Program-made: the position numbers and the translations under genes
The notes under the pieces: model-generated
Seen by the model: only the letters and a program-made list of their open reading frames with translations
Database searches by the model: none
Told to the model about the DNA's origin: nothing
Assembly (NCBI RefSeq): GCF_021130785.1
Contig: NW_025776795.1
Coordinates: 86,381 to 150,380, forward strand
Source of the DNA: Homalodisca vitripennis
Lineage: Eukaryota; Arthropoda; Insecta; Hemiptera; Cicadellidae
Direction of reading: 5' to 3'
Length of the DNA: 64,000 nt
In this document: positions 20,203 through 32,432 of the stretch, piece after piece
Layout of the letters: each line of letters opens with the position of its first letter
Position numbering within the stretch: the first letter of the stretch is position 1

Positions 20203-21336
20203 TGAGCCGGGGCTCAGTTTGGACAATTTATTTTTTGTCTTTTATTTTCCCACCTCGGCCACTCTTGTCAGTCGGTGGGGGAGTCACTCCGTCAAGTATT
20301 GATTTTCTGCCTGGTTGGACTGATTGGTTGAGGTCAGCTGGTTGACCTTGACTAGACTACTGACCAGCTGTTCTCCGGCACCGGCACCGGCACCGGCTAC
20401 TGTTCGGAGCGGTCAGACTGTTCGGAGACACGTTTGGAGAGGCTTACTGTGTTCTGGCTGTTCTCTGTTCTTCACGTTTCTCCATGGCTGGCTAATTCTC
20501 CGACTTTCGGCAGGGTCCCCGTGAGTGCCGTCAGCGAGACTGATGCGGCGAGTCTGCCCACAGCACTGAAGTCAACTGAATGCCCGCGCCCTGCCAGCGC
20601 TATTGGACCGGCATCCAACCGGAGTGTAGTACTCCCATTCATTTCTTCTGGAACAAGGTTGGATCAAAAATGTTTTTACTTCTTATACTGAACTTGCGAG
20701 GACTGGGGTGCAGGGAGCGCTGCCAGATGTTAGATCTGGAGGAGGGCCAGTACTTAGCCAGTGTTTATTTAGTTTAGTTACATGAACTGAAGGGGAGGAT
20801 TTCATCTTTAATTCGGATTCGTGGAGGCAACTAAGCCCCCGCCTCCTTCGAAAATTGGCTTTAAATATTTTTTTTTAATTTTCGGCTACAAACTTGAAAC
20901 CAAATTACTTTTTAAAATTAGTGGGCCTAGAAATTCTACAACCTTTTCCCTCCCCTCAGTTCATAAAAATTACCAGTTAAAGATAATTTTTCCTACATGC
21001 CGTACCTGAAATTGTTATTTATATATCAAATTGCTATATTATATTATATTATTTATTTATTATGTTATTTATTTCTATTTATTATGTTATTGTCTATATT
21101 GGAATTTTATCTGTTGTTATTTAGTTCTTAAGTTACACGGTGCACCGTGGTGCTGAAGTAATTGTATTTTACATGGAAATGTTTGCCACCTCTTTAATTA
21201 TAAATCATGTTCTCGAAGTCTTGTCGTTTTTGTCTCTTCCCACTAGTGGCATGTGATTGTTTTTTTTTATGATTTGCTCCGAGTTTGGGAGGGGCACGCT
21301 TCCGAGGCCTCCTGTATTTTTCACTAACTCGGAACA
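20203..21336 (+). repeat. LTR 3 (3' LTR of copy 2), 1134 bp
   Basis: Ends GGAACA, where identity with LTR1 and LTR2 stops. It differs from them by C to G at 21175 and a shorter T run (9). It retains the GGCACC-type repeat and the 14-bp palindrome (21136-21149). Confidence 0.95.
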
Positions 21337-21340
21337 TTAG
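21337..21340. repeat. Target-site duplication TTAG, right copy
   Basis: Matches the TTAG before LTR1; see the left copy for the argument. Confidence 0.75.
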
Positions 21341-21374
21341 TTGTTTTCTTTTGTGGAATAAGACTTGACTTGTG

Positions 21375-21432
21375 ATATATATGTGTGTGTATGTGTGTGT
21401 ACATATACGTAATGTATGTATACATATACACA

Positions 21433-21500
<68 letters not shown>
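21375..21500. repeat. Compound microsatellite (TG/CA then TA)
   Basis: Alternating GT, TA, CA and TA tracts, including a long CA run followed by a long TA run ending at 21500. It starts about 35 bp after LTR3. Reading frames of 64-105 aa across it are simple-repeat artefacts. Confidence 0.95.
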
Positions 21501-21501
<1 letters not shown>

Positions 21502-23319
21502 CACAAGGCATAAATCAAATATATAACAAAAATATTAGAACCGGACTAATTAAAAAATTACACAAATATGAACTGATTACAGATTTAGCAAATACTGATA
21601 GCAAAAAGACAAACTAAAATGAACACATTTATTATTTACCTTATATTGTAAATTCTTAAATTATTATTATTTAAAATTATATATTTTTAATATTATAAAG
21701 CAACGGTTAATTTAACTTAAGCCCATATATTACTTTTTACATCTAGCGACGAATTTGACCTTGAAAGTCCAGATAGATGTGAGCTACAAGCCTAAAGGTG
21801 CACTTCGGGCTTAACGGTTCACTGAGTTGAAAAGTGGCGTTACTTTATCTCGGATAAATTCTTGAGTGGCTGAGTCCAGTTGTTACTCAGCAGAAACTAA
21901 ATTACACTATTTTACTGAGTACGTTTCAAGATTTCCTCACTAGAACGCTATTCAGTTTTTAAACTTCAAACTCGTAAATAGCTTTAACATTATTTTCTGT
22001 TTTTAGAACTGTCAAGTTATAGAATATTAGGTAAATACAACCATTTTTATTTACTACAGTTTACGTAAAATACGATATATCGTAAAGAGTTAGAGGAACA
22101 TTCTTATCATCATGTAAGAGTTATTATATTAATAATATTAAATAAATCAGTTCAACAAAGGTACGTAGGAATATGTTTATGTCATAATAAATACATTAAG
22201 ATATGCATAAGAGATAGCTTTTTATGTTAGCACCAAAATGAGTTTTCGTGTTCTGTTTAGAAATACACATCTCACATTAACATATTTCTAAAATTTATAC
22301 CTGCTACTAGAACCTATACTTGTTAAAATAACAGATGTATACCTGCTACTAGAACCTATACTTGTTACAATAACAGATGTATAACCTATATACGGGTTAC
22401 CTTAAAATTATACATCACTAACCGCAAGTGTAGAGATAAATGGTTTGGCTACACGATAACTCTATTTAAAACGTGGATGACTGTTGACGTGGGTGGGGAT
22501 CTCCCGTAATGTTAAATGTTTTTGAAGCCTGCACACGAGGGAGTATATTCTGCCGGTCTCCCCTGTCCCCTTTGACTGAAATATGCTGGAACTGAACAAT
22601 TTTGCAGTTAGTAAAATCTCATACACATTTACTAGCGTGAGTGGTGGGATAGTGCAGTTTATGTATAAAACATTTTATATATCTAAGTGGGGGGGGGGGA
22701 TATGGAAGCATAAACTTTCACTTTGCTGCAATTATTATTTTTGTTAATACAAGACTATAAATATATGAAATTATCAGAAGGGTGTGTGGTGATGGGGGCA
22801 ATGAGATTATAAAAGCTGATATACGTATGTAGATTTATGTACCTGGTATCAGTAGATCCAATGAACTAAGATTTAATATTGTTTGCCGAATCGTTTTTTG
22901 GTCAGTCAAGAGCAATTATAATATGTGTTATTTTCTGTATATGTTCAATGATATGAAATGTTTTGGCTCAAGTGAAAATTCGTCCTCGCCTTTCCTACAC
23001 CCATTTAATATTTAAACACCACATAATAGCTGCATTAAACTAATAATGTGCAGACCTAACTTATCTGGGTAAATCCGATGTCTAGTACAGATTTATAAAC
23101 ATTTGTGGAAAGTTCTATACGTTTACGAGCATTTATTATGTTATCACGTTTTTCCAAGTTGTGTTGCAGTTTTAAGAGTGTACATGTTAATAAGGTAAGA
23201 AATATTTAAATTTACGTGGAGGATTACAAGTGATCATCTAAAGAGAATAAGTAGCAAAAACGAAAAAATGACATAATACGGATATGTAGTTATTTATGCA
23301 AAAATTAAATTAAATCTAA
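21501..23319. other. AT-rich spacer with minor repeats, no gene recognised
   Basis: No protein motif seen. It holds a two-copy 42-bp direct repeat (about 22296-22382, TATACCTGCTACTAGAACC) and a run of ten G near 22689-22698. A slightly more complex patch at about 22440-22600 has no recognised content. Confidence 0.5.
22296..22382. repeat. Two-copy 42-bp tandem duplication
   Basis: The block beginning TACCTGCTACTAGAACC recurs 42 bp later with one or two changes. Confidence 0.85.
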
Positions 23320-23850
23320 TGCAGCTATGATTGGTAATATAAAGCGAATTCCTATGAAATGAATACGAGATTCAGCAGATTCTTGATAAAAATATACAAT
23401 CGAAATGTTTCTTTCTTGCAAATATTCTTGCATTGTTCACAGAATCGTTCATTTAAAGCTTATTGTGAATAAAGCCTTTAGGCGTCTGGGTGAGAGTCTT
23501 TAGGCGACTTGCTCCGTCATTGCATACAAATGGTGATGGAGCAGGGTTGAATCTGTATTGCACTATAATCCTTTATAGCTTAGGGACTCCCGTTCCCTTC
23601 GGCAATAAATTTGTCAATGATCTGTCATAAGCTTTTGTCAATGAATATTGCTATTGTTTTTGTTCTTTAAGCAAAATTTTAAAACTAGCTGGTTGTGAAA
23701 TTGGTTACAATGCAAATTTATATAAATGCAACGTCTACAGTATAGAAATTGTTATACATTGGTGTACAAAATAGTTGCAAACAATTTTCCATTGACTAGA
23801 GTTATAACTGTAAAAAGAATTTCCATAAACTTTCAATAATACATGGTTTT
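23320..23850. repeat. Dispersed duplicated segment, copy A
   Basis: Matches copy B (26255-26910) about 2.9 kb downstream in the same orientation. Flanking parts are diverged, but a core of about 150 bp (from GGCGTCTGGGTGA at 23481 to about 23640) is strongly kept. It includes TTGAATCTGTATTGCACT and TAGCTTAGGGACTCCCGT. Inside the core, 23510-23521 and 23532-23543 can form a 12-bp stem (with G-U pairs as plus-strand RNA) and a 10-nt loop. It could be an old SINE-like element, a noncoding RNA or a plain segmental duplication. Confidence 0.7.
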
Positions 23851-24636
23851 AATATTTTTTTGAGAAATATTTTAATATGGTCAATTATAAACATCTGGCG
23901 ATATTTGAATTGTCGCGTTTGCTCTTGAAAATAAAACATTTTGTCGAAAACGTAGAGTGTGAACTGCAATGAAATAAACAAATCACTGTCTTTAACCTTT
24001 AAACGAGTAAAATTAATTAAGAAGAAACAACATATCTATTATCTCATAACCTTGTTTTTAAAGGCAAAATTTACTATTAAAAAATTGAGAATCTTTACAT
24101 TATTTTTGCTGTAAAGTAGGACAAACTGTTGAAATAGGCATGATCAAGTGCGCATACTAACTTGCGATACTAAGTTCAGTGAGAATTCACATGCTAAAAT
24201 AATTAGACATACTTAAATTAATTCTGCTTCAGGTAAAAACGTGTTAATGGATTTACTCTTATACTTACTTATGCTAGATGTGATTTGCTTTTATCAATAC
24301 ATAATAATCACGTTCCACAGTTCACTTTATTTGTTTCTGAAATGTGTGATATTTAGACGGAGTTAAAACAAAGACTTTCACGCATTTATTATACAGATTT
24401 TAAATTTTCTACATTTGCTACAAGTAAATCTAAATTCAATTCTGTAATAAAAACTAAAATTTAGTTTTATCATGAATACTGTTTTACTATAAAAACTCTA
24501 GTCGCAGTAAAACTAACAAAACGCAGGAGAAATTAATTTTTGGTCGATTAATAAGAGTCAGATGTGATGTTTATAAATTAAAATCAACTCAAGTAAAAAT
24601 ATAAATGCCAAACAAAGTATATTGTCCTTAATCAAA

Positions 24637-24639
<3 letters not shown>

Positions 24640-24684
<45 letters not shown>
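24640..24684. repeat. (TA)n microsatellite
   Basis: Uninterrupted TA run of about 22 units. Confidence 0.97.
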
Positions 24685-24687
<3 letters not shown>

Positions 24688-25082
24688 CTATAAGTCTATA
24701 AATCACACCGAGCTCAATAAACACTTTCATCCTAATAGAAATACGTTTATAGCATTATATAGATAGTCATGTAATGTTTAGTATGAGACATTATTAGACA
24801 CAAGAGTGGTTTGGAAATGATATATAGATTAGTCGAAAGGCATTAACTCCTTGGTGCAACAATTCCGGTGGAATTGCGATATCTTCCTCAAAAACATAAA
24901 CCTTTTTCTATGGAGTTAAGTGAAATAATTATTTACGATAAGACTCTAGAATTTTGATGTGTGACACAATAGATACCGTCTCAATGGGATGTCTTTGGCT
25001 CACTGTCACCGATAACCATAGGATCTGTGTCATCCCCATATCGTCTTTTGACGAGATATCACTTCGAAAACTATATATACAG

Positions 25083-25086
<4 letters not shown>

Positions 25087-25123
<37 letters not shown>
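25087..25123. repeat. (TA)n microsatellite
   Basis: Uninterrupted TA run of about 18 units. Confidence 0.97.
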
Positions 25124-25128
<5 letters not shown>

Positions 25129-26254
25129 TAAGACGGTTTTAGGGACTTAACAGTAACAAGTAACAGTTCTCTACTTACTCGCAGAAGGATATCACCTGTG
25201 AGAAACATTGTTAATAAGTCAGCGGAAGAAATAATATTTAACCTTTCAAAGGTCAGCAAGTCATGGGTAATATTATTTCATTTACATTATCCACAGTCTT
25301 TATTTAATCTCTTACACCATAAGCGATAATATTAAATAATTAATGTTCTTGAAGGACACCAAAAAGAGGTTTATTCAAACATTTTTGCAGATAGTTCGGA
25401 GTTAAATACTCATGGACTAATATGCACATTTTTAAAACGAAGATACAGGCATTTCAATTGTTACACTCTATATGGAAGTTAAAATAAAATGTAATACTTA
25501 TTTCTGATGTGGATGAACTTCTACCTATTACTTTGCTCTATTCTATTCTAATTATTCCTTCTTTAGGATGAAAAAAATGGAAAAATTCTTATTCAATGCA
25601 AAAATATACTGATTTCTAAAAGAAATTAAATATCACTGCCTTGTCATGAGTATTAATAATATATATGTGATAAGTGTGTTTTCTTTACTGGAAATTTTTA
25701 TACATATTTGGTAAATATTCTAGAAAAAAACACCTATTACGTATTAAAATATTAAATATTTTGTGGCCCAGCTCATATATCTACTTGTATGTTTCTTAAG
25801 ACTCAAACAAGGCCGAGATGGAAGTGCGATATGTTGCATTTTGGGAACTACATCATTAGGTGGAAGAAGCAAGTTGGGCAACTAATCAAGAAAACAAGTA
25901 ACATAATTCTGTAAAGTAAGTTGTTTATATGGCCTTTATCCAAGCTTTCCACTAATTAATTTCTTGCTTACGTCACTATTCGCTCTTTAAGATGACTTGC
26001 AAAAGCAAACAAAGTTCTCGAGTTTTTATTACGTCATACAGTCAAATACAAGTTCTCCTGTAACTTTCGGCATTTCTTACCATTGCCAGCGTGTGTATTA
26101 ATCAAACTAGTTTATAATAAGAATGTGCATTTACAAGCATATATTATATCAGGATTTAGTCCTCAACTAAGATGTAGCAGAAGCATACACGCACAAGTTA
26201 GTTAATACGGATATACATATATTTGTTCTACGATAATAATAAGTTAAAATGCAT

Positions 26255-26910
26255 ATATTATTGGTAATAAAAGCTATTTCCTATATTATTAACACTCCAC
26301 TATTCACCAGCTAACATTTATTTATATGCACTTGGTTGTTTAAAATTAAACACTGGACACTGCGATAATATCGTAACGACGTTATGTTTGAGTATTATGA
26401 ATAACCATCTAAATTAACGAGATTCATCATATTCTTGAAGTAAATATACGATTGAGATGTTTTTCTTGCTTGTATATTACCTTAAATTTTTTACCAGATC
26501 ATATGTCACCCTAAAATCAAACATATAAGGCTGTATATGAATAAAGCCTTTTAAGTCTGTAGCAGAATTTGCATATTTATTAGGCGTCTGGGTGAGATAA
26601 GACTTGCTCCGTCATTGCATGCAAATGGTGATGGAACAGGGTTGAATCTGTATTGCACTATAAACCTTTATAGCTTAGGGACTCCCGTCCCATCGGCAAG
26701 AAACTTGCCAATGATCTGACACATGATTTTTGTCACTGTATATTGATATTGCTTTCGTTCTATAGGCAAGGTTACAATGTAAGTTTTGATTAATACTCTT
26801 TCAACAGAATAAATAGTTATATATTTGTGTCCAATATACAGTAGTTCCAAACTAGTTATAACTAACTGAAGTTCTAACTGTGAAAGGAAATTACTTACAT
26901 TTTTTAAATA
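26255..26910. repeat. Dispersed duplicated segment, copy B
   Basis: Partner of copy A. The core runs from GGCGTCTGGGTGA (26583) to about 26735. The stem arms lie at 26605-26616 and 26627-26638, with one pair lost through A at 26636. A 122-aa minus-strand frame (26668-27036) covers part of it. Its last residues (GTGVPKL, then stop) are also readable in copy A, but the remainder of A is broken in that frame, so I do not call a gene. Confidence 0.7.
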
Positions 26911-29639
26911 GAACATACATAAATTACTAAGGTCGAAAGTAGACTTTTGTATCGAGTTTTGTTTCAGTGCTGGAAAATTCAGCTGTAGCCTAAGACATAT
27001 AATTGACTCGAACCAGAAATTCATGCGCCTACACACACAAAATCTATAATATAAACCAGCTGTGATTTTATTTAGCTTTTGAATATTTTAATTATGATCA
27101 CTGAAATAAATACAGCAGTTAAATAAAATGTCTACTTTTTGAAGTAAATTCATAGGGTTCCATCATATTCCATTCTTTTACTGAATCTACGGCCCTTTAA
27201 TATTCTGCGAAAGGGTTGTAAAAACTATTCATGCATACGTAATTGTTATAACACCTAACATATGCTAAAAAATATCATTTATGTAGAGTTTCATTAAAAT
27301 GGTTCCATATAAGGGGACCTGGATCATTTAAGTTTTACTAGCTTATTATCTCAGTGGTTAGAGCAATGGCAGTATTAATAATATCTTGTAGACTCAGAGA
27401 CTGTGTGTCGTTAATGTATTTAAGTTATACAGTTCAATTTTAAACTTTTTTTCAGTTTTTATAATGATATTTCAGCTTTACTAACCTATAAGCAAAACAA
27501 AATGTTTCTTGTATTGTTTGTTTTGAGTTTATTTAAGCTGTTTATAATGTTAAACATTCTATGTTATGAAGGTACTGTGTGCATTGCATAATTACATTTA
27601 CATTACAAATTATGTTCATAGTTTCTACGAAAGCATCTTGCTGTCAACAGTCGATAATGTTTTGATTATATCCGTGAAATTGTTTATAACCTCTATTCCA
27701 TTGTTGACTGGCAGCTTAGGTTTTCAGTCTAATCATGATAAGTAACAATGGTCCTCTAACTGTATCTAAAATAACCGTAAATACACAACGTATGGGTCTT
27801 GTTGTTAACCGTCGTTAATATTCTGTTCATATCTGTCCAACTTTTGCTCATACTAAGTTATTTATATACTTTGGATTTTAGGTCAAAATTCATTTTTGAA
27901 CTTATAACATTAATCACGGTTTTTTATTATAAATATAATGTTTGTAATGCTAAATACGGAGTTTAATGAATGAACCATATGGTGTATAATAAATTTCAAA
28001 TATGGTTGAGCAGATGATAATTTTATAAATGTTATTGGATAGTAGCTAGATATCATAACCAATTACTAAAGTTTTGATTTTTATATCAGTACTTTTAATC
28101 GCATTTAAAATATAGGACGTTCATACTATTTTATATTAGTTCCATTTCAAAACTTATTAATAAAGGCTTATGACTTTAAATTTTTTATAGTATTTGGTTA
28201 AACACAGCAATTGTTCATGTATTTGTATCATCGATCTTGTATGGGGTGTAACAAAAACCTGATCCTTTAGAGAATGGAAGTAACATTGGGTATAAAATGC
28301 AAAGACGTGACATCAAAATGTCTGTGCTTCTTGAGGTTTTCGTAAAGTCACGAAACGAGTCATGTATATTTGTGACGTTGGGAACTTTGTCATATAATAC
28401 CCTTACTCGTAACCGTTTATAAGTTTTACCAGCTCTTGTTCCAAGATGACGTGAACTGAATTATTCTTCTCTTCTCTTCCTTTAAAAATCCTTTGCGATC
28501 TCAACTTTATTCTCCACAATTTAATTTACGATTTCTAACAATGATGACTCTGATGGGAACTAAAGACAATCAGCACATGCATATAATTATCTCAACATGT
28601 TTCATTCATCATACAACTAATAACATAAATTAAGTAAGTCTGGTTCAAAAATAACACGATTACTATAAAAAACCTTATAAACATAAAATAACACTTATAT
28701 TTGCTAATAAATACAAAAACACAGTAGTTTACAAATTATTATGTTTATTACATACTAACCCATACTTAATAAAAGGATAACGCGAGATTTTATAACTTTT
28801 CTCGCAGTAAATGTTAGAAAAAAGAATTATAATTTTTGTATATTAGAGTTATTTATCATCGACGTGTGTCATAAATCTTAAGTCATAACATTAATATTAT
28901 ATTAAAATTATAAAACTAAGATAAGTGTTTAATAAGCACCAGTAATTGTTAATAACAAAAATATGTTTGAAGAAAAAAAATAAAAATAAAAGTGATTGGA
29001 AAACCTAGGATAATGTTTATTTATGTGATCAATTATTTGTAAAAACATGTATATCATAATAGAAGAATTGTGAAGTAAAGAGCTTTTTTTAGAGCTTCAT
29101 GAAGTACCCTATTCTTCAGTGATACAAGAAATCAATAACATTACGTTTAATATCTGTTGTACGATCGCTTTCTCGGGCGGTGAAATATACTAATGCATGC
29201 TACTGCAACCTAGGTTAATATACTAAATAATACGAGATCATTGTGACGCAAATAAATCTGTAATCACAATCTCATGCCCACTGCCTCTAAAATATGCATG
29301 TAATAAAAAACATAATTTGTTATGATTACCAAACTAAAGGATAAAGGTCGAAATAGGTCTTATCTGTTTGACGCTTTATGTACCCTAGTTATTTAACGAT
29401 TCTTAGCCACCAAACCAGCCTATAATCTTGATTGACCAATATAACGATTTGGAATACCGGTCCAAAACCCTGAATAAAATTCAAGGGTTACATCTTAATC
29501 AATTCTACAAGTCGGTATAAAAATAGTTTTTGAATAGTTATACCTGAGGAATGCTTCCTAATGAGCACCAACTACAACTACACGTATGAAATATTGTTCT
29601 AATGTTTTAAAATAAAACTCAGAGTTCAATCAATAATTT
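26911..29639. other. AT-rich spacer, no gene recognised
   Basis: No supported coding sequence. The only feature seen is a short tRNA-like block at 27339-27370. Confidence 0.5.
27339..27370 (+). other. tRNA-like 5' fragment (box A-like)
   Basis: ATCTCAGTGGTTAGAGCAAT strongly resembles the D-arm and box A of a tRNA or a tRNA-derived SINE head. No box B (GGTTCGA-type) follows at the right distance, and no full cloverleaf can be drawn, so it is a fragment at best. Confidence 0.3.
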
Positions 29640-29649
29640 TGTTTCAGCT

Positions 29650-30260
29650 TTGCATTTCTCACGAAATGTTTATGTACGTGATCTAAGGCCTCCGCATGTT
29701 TCTAAAACTGCTTTCTTTAACAATAACCCCATAAGTTCTTTCATATTCCACTTGAAGTCTAGTTCAATGTTGGGTGTCAAATTAAACAAGAATGAGTACG
29801 CAATATGTGGTGTACTATCATCTAGAAAAGAGTTTCTCGTCTATTGAATCCGACATAAATCAGAGTCCCACGTCCTTTTCTTGTCGCTATAAATTAAAAT
29901 TCATATTCCTCAAATACCTCTCCAAATGATTACCTTGGGAGAGTAAGGACTAGTCGTTAAAAGATTCACTTCCATGGAAATAACTTGGACCTATACTCTC
30001 ACTAATGGAATAGGTACCGTTATCACTCACAATACCCTCAGGTAAACCGAAGGATTGAAATATATTGTCGTCTAATTCCTTCACCACATTACCTCAGGAT
30101 TTTTTGCGGAGAGAGATGATCCAGGTAAATTTGGTGAAGTCGTACCCTATGATTAATTCTGACACGAAGATCTATATACAGGTCCATACATGTCAATGTA
30201 GAGTTTTTTAAGGGGCTAGTAGAGATTTATAATTTGATACGTCACAACTGTCCCATTACA
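29650..30260 (-). pseudogene. Ty3/gypsy integrase remnant
   Basis: Read on the minus strand with frame changes, it shows the integrase core in order. The motifs are the first Asp block YIDMYGP (30180-30204), DFTKFTWIISLRKK, ELDDNIFQSFGLPEG, the second Asp block IVSDNGTYS (about 30010-30040), TSPYSPK, then LERYLRNMNF with the catalytic Glu. A TWD-type block and STPHIAYSFLF follow. Several stops and at least three frame changes make it dead. It differs clearly from the integrase of the tandem element at 7-21 kb, so it is an older, separate family. The 65-aa plus-strand frame at 29650-29847 is a shadow. Confidence 0.8.
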
Positions 30261-30676
30261 ATCCCGCTAGCCAATCTGTCATTACCTTTAGAAAATATAA
30301 TGATGAGTTTAGGATATGCTTTCATTTTAAGACATTTCAAAAATGACTACTTATTAACTATATTTTTGTCTACATATATTACACATAAACCTCTCTCCTC
30401 CAGATTCAGTTGCAATGTATTGTATCAGAGATAAAAAAATCCAAGTTCAAAAAAGCCTTATTCAAAATAAACTAAATTCTTAACAATGACCTCGTTCTTT
30501 AAAAAAAGATTAATACTCTCCTCAACAAAAACTCAACGACAGTGGAGAGAAGCAAATAGAACCCAGATGCTCCACAATCAATGTTGTATCACATTTTGGT
30601 TTACGTTTTAATTGCATATTTTTGGAATACGTTATTAATTCTTGGTTAATTTGATGAAATTAATACTAATATAATA

Positions 30677-30714
<38 letters not shown>

Positions 30715-31290
30715 ATATTACAATTCTTTTTAGTGTACCCTTATAATGGAAGTATTTCATGCTAATAAAATTAGAATTATATTACTTAATTTCTTTACAT
30801 AAAGAAATATCTTTTTCTCCTGCTAATTTTACAGAATAAACATGACTAACAAAGTTATACTGTTGAATAACTGGTTATATAACGTTCACGTGTACTCATT
30901 TAATCTTTGGGGTGGCTAAAATAAGGACTGCCCCGACATTCATATACTCCTGCGTTTAGAAGATAAGATAAGATCTGAGTCTGATGACAGTTTGGTACAG
31001 TACCTAATCGGTAGTCGCTGTTACACACGACGCTATCAACCACACCTTTTTATTAAATTGTAAAGACTACGATGAATTATGGTCCATATGAACGGATTAA
31101 CGGGAACTAGAACTATACGGTAAGTAGAACTTGGCACTTCTTAATGACTTCTAACCAGAGAGGATGGTTGTACCCAGAATCGTGGGCGGTCACCAACATA
31201 TGGTTGTTTCACTGTTAACAGCAATACCATCGATATATACAACGACTGCGTAGATCTATACAATAGGGTCTATCGTGCATTGCTATTTTA
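30261..31290. other. AT-rich spacer, no gene recognised
   Basis: Contains a TG microsatellite. A more complex stretch at about 30900-31290 shows no recognised motif on either strand. Confidence 0.5.
30683..30713. repeat. (TG)n microsatellite
   Basis: Uninterrupted TG run of about 15 units. Confidence 0.97.
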
Positions 31291-31660
31291 ACTGTAATAT
31301 GCAATGTTAAGGCCTAGGCTACCAAGACCCTCAATGTCTGATAATGTGAGTGTAATGACAAACCACTACAGTTTCTTAGATAGTAAACGAATTATATCAC
31401 ATTACTATTAAATCTATAATATAAAATTTTACCAATTTCACTACCGAGACCATCAATGTCTGATAATGTGAGTGTAATCACAAATCATTTATAACAATTT
31501 GGCTAGAGCCTCAATCTGTGATAATGCGAGTGTAATTACAAACCACTATTGTATCCCTAGGTAGTAAACGTATTATATTCCATTACTATTCTTGCTATAA
31601 TATACAATGTAACAGCTTGGTTACTAAGTGTCTCAATATCTGATAATGTAGGGTTTTGAT
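31291..31660. repeat. Imperfect tandem repeat with variable unit spacing
   Basis: The block CTCAATGTCTGATAATGTGAG recurs with variations near 31330, 31452, 31510 and 31630, followed in full units by AGTAAACGAATTATAT-type sequence. Spacing varies (about 122, 60 and 120 bp), so at least one unit has lost its second half. Confidence 0.8.
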
Positions 31661-32420
31661 TACTAATTTAAAGCAGACTTTATAAGTATCTTATAATCGG
31701 GTCCAAAAAACTTTTAAGAAAATAATATGAATTGTTTAGTATATTCATAAGAGAGTACTGAAATAAGTGTCATGCTATACATTAAATGTTATAAACGAGA
31801 ATCTCTATTGATATAACGTTTTGCTAAAAAATATTTCATCAGTTTAACAAGAAAACAAATTGTTCCTGAAGCTATAACTCATGCATACTGGAAAGTATTT
31901 ATCTGCAACCGATTTATTTGGGCCTTGTTATAGTAATTTTAAGCCTTGTTACTGTTCAACTAGTTACACCTAATTTGAATGATAAAAACTGCTATTAGAC
32001 ATGTTTCCAAGGAAGATAACTTATTATGATATATCTTTAAAGTTTTAAGGATAACAATACCAAACTTCCAGCAACAAGTTAATATTTATAGGGAAAATAT
32101 ATCAGTATTGGAGGTTGTTATAATTATTATTTTTGATGGTTTAGTCTAAATCAATTTTCTATTAAAGTAAGATTACAATTGATGAACTCAAACAATGATC
32201 TCGTATAGTAACATCCCTCGACATTTCCATCAATAACACATAGAAACAAGTGTCATGTATTGTGATGTACTCACTCTTTTAATACTTTTAAATGCGTTTG
32301 TAATTAAAACATTATAAATTCAATAAATACATACGACATTGCACACGTGTATCTATTGTGAACTGTACAATAATAAAAGTGTCGTAATGGAGTGTTCAAC
32401 TCGTGTAACAATTTCATTAA
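31661..32420. other. AT-rich spacer, no gene recognised
   Basis: Nothing recognised. It ends at the target-site duplication of the LINE. Confidence 0.5.
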
Positions 32421-32432
32421 TGACTCTGTTTT
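32421..32432. repeat. LINE target-site duplication, left copy
   Basis: TGACTCTGTTTT occurs here and at 37798-37809. The last four T merge with the poly(A) tail (read as T on this strand), so the certain duplication is 8 bp and the maximum 12 bp. Confidence 0.85.

Larger units (their letters stand above)
7358..21336 (+). mobile_element. Tandem Ty3/gypsy-type LTR retrotransposon pair sharing the middle LTR
   Basis: Three near-identical LTRs of 1134-1136 bp bound two internal regions. Unit spacing is 6421 then 6424 bp. Each internal region holds a primer binding site, a gag frame with a CCHC zinc knuckle, a -1 frameshift cassette, a pol frame (protease, reverse transcriptase, RNase H, integrase) and a purine tract. 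There is no env-like frame in the roughly 230 bp between the pol stop and the next LTR. Only the outer ends carry the TTAG target duplication, so the block behaves as one insertion locus. The copies differ at only about ten places I could find, and LTR1 and LTR3 by one substitution plus a T-run length, so the insertion is recent. The element is much richer in GC than its surroundings. I did not assign it to a named clade. Confidence 0.95.
23851..26254. other. AT-rich spacer, no gene recognised
   Basis: No coding motif on either strand. It contains two long TA microsatellites. The 62-aa plus-strand frame around 24954-25142 runs into the second microsatellite and looks accidental. Confidence 0.5.

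Noticed and set aside
21194..21617. Frames of 64-105 aa with CVCVCV / IHTHTH repeats
   Set aside because: Direct translation of the CA/TA microsatellite.
26668..27036. 122-aa minus-strand frame as a host gene
   Set aside because: The corresponding part of duplicate copy A is interrupted by stops and frame changes; only the last residues before the stop agree. No domain recognised.
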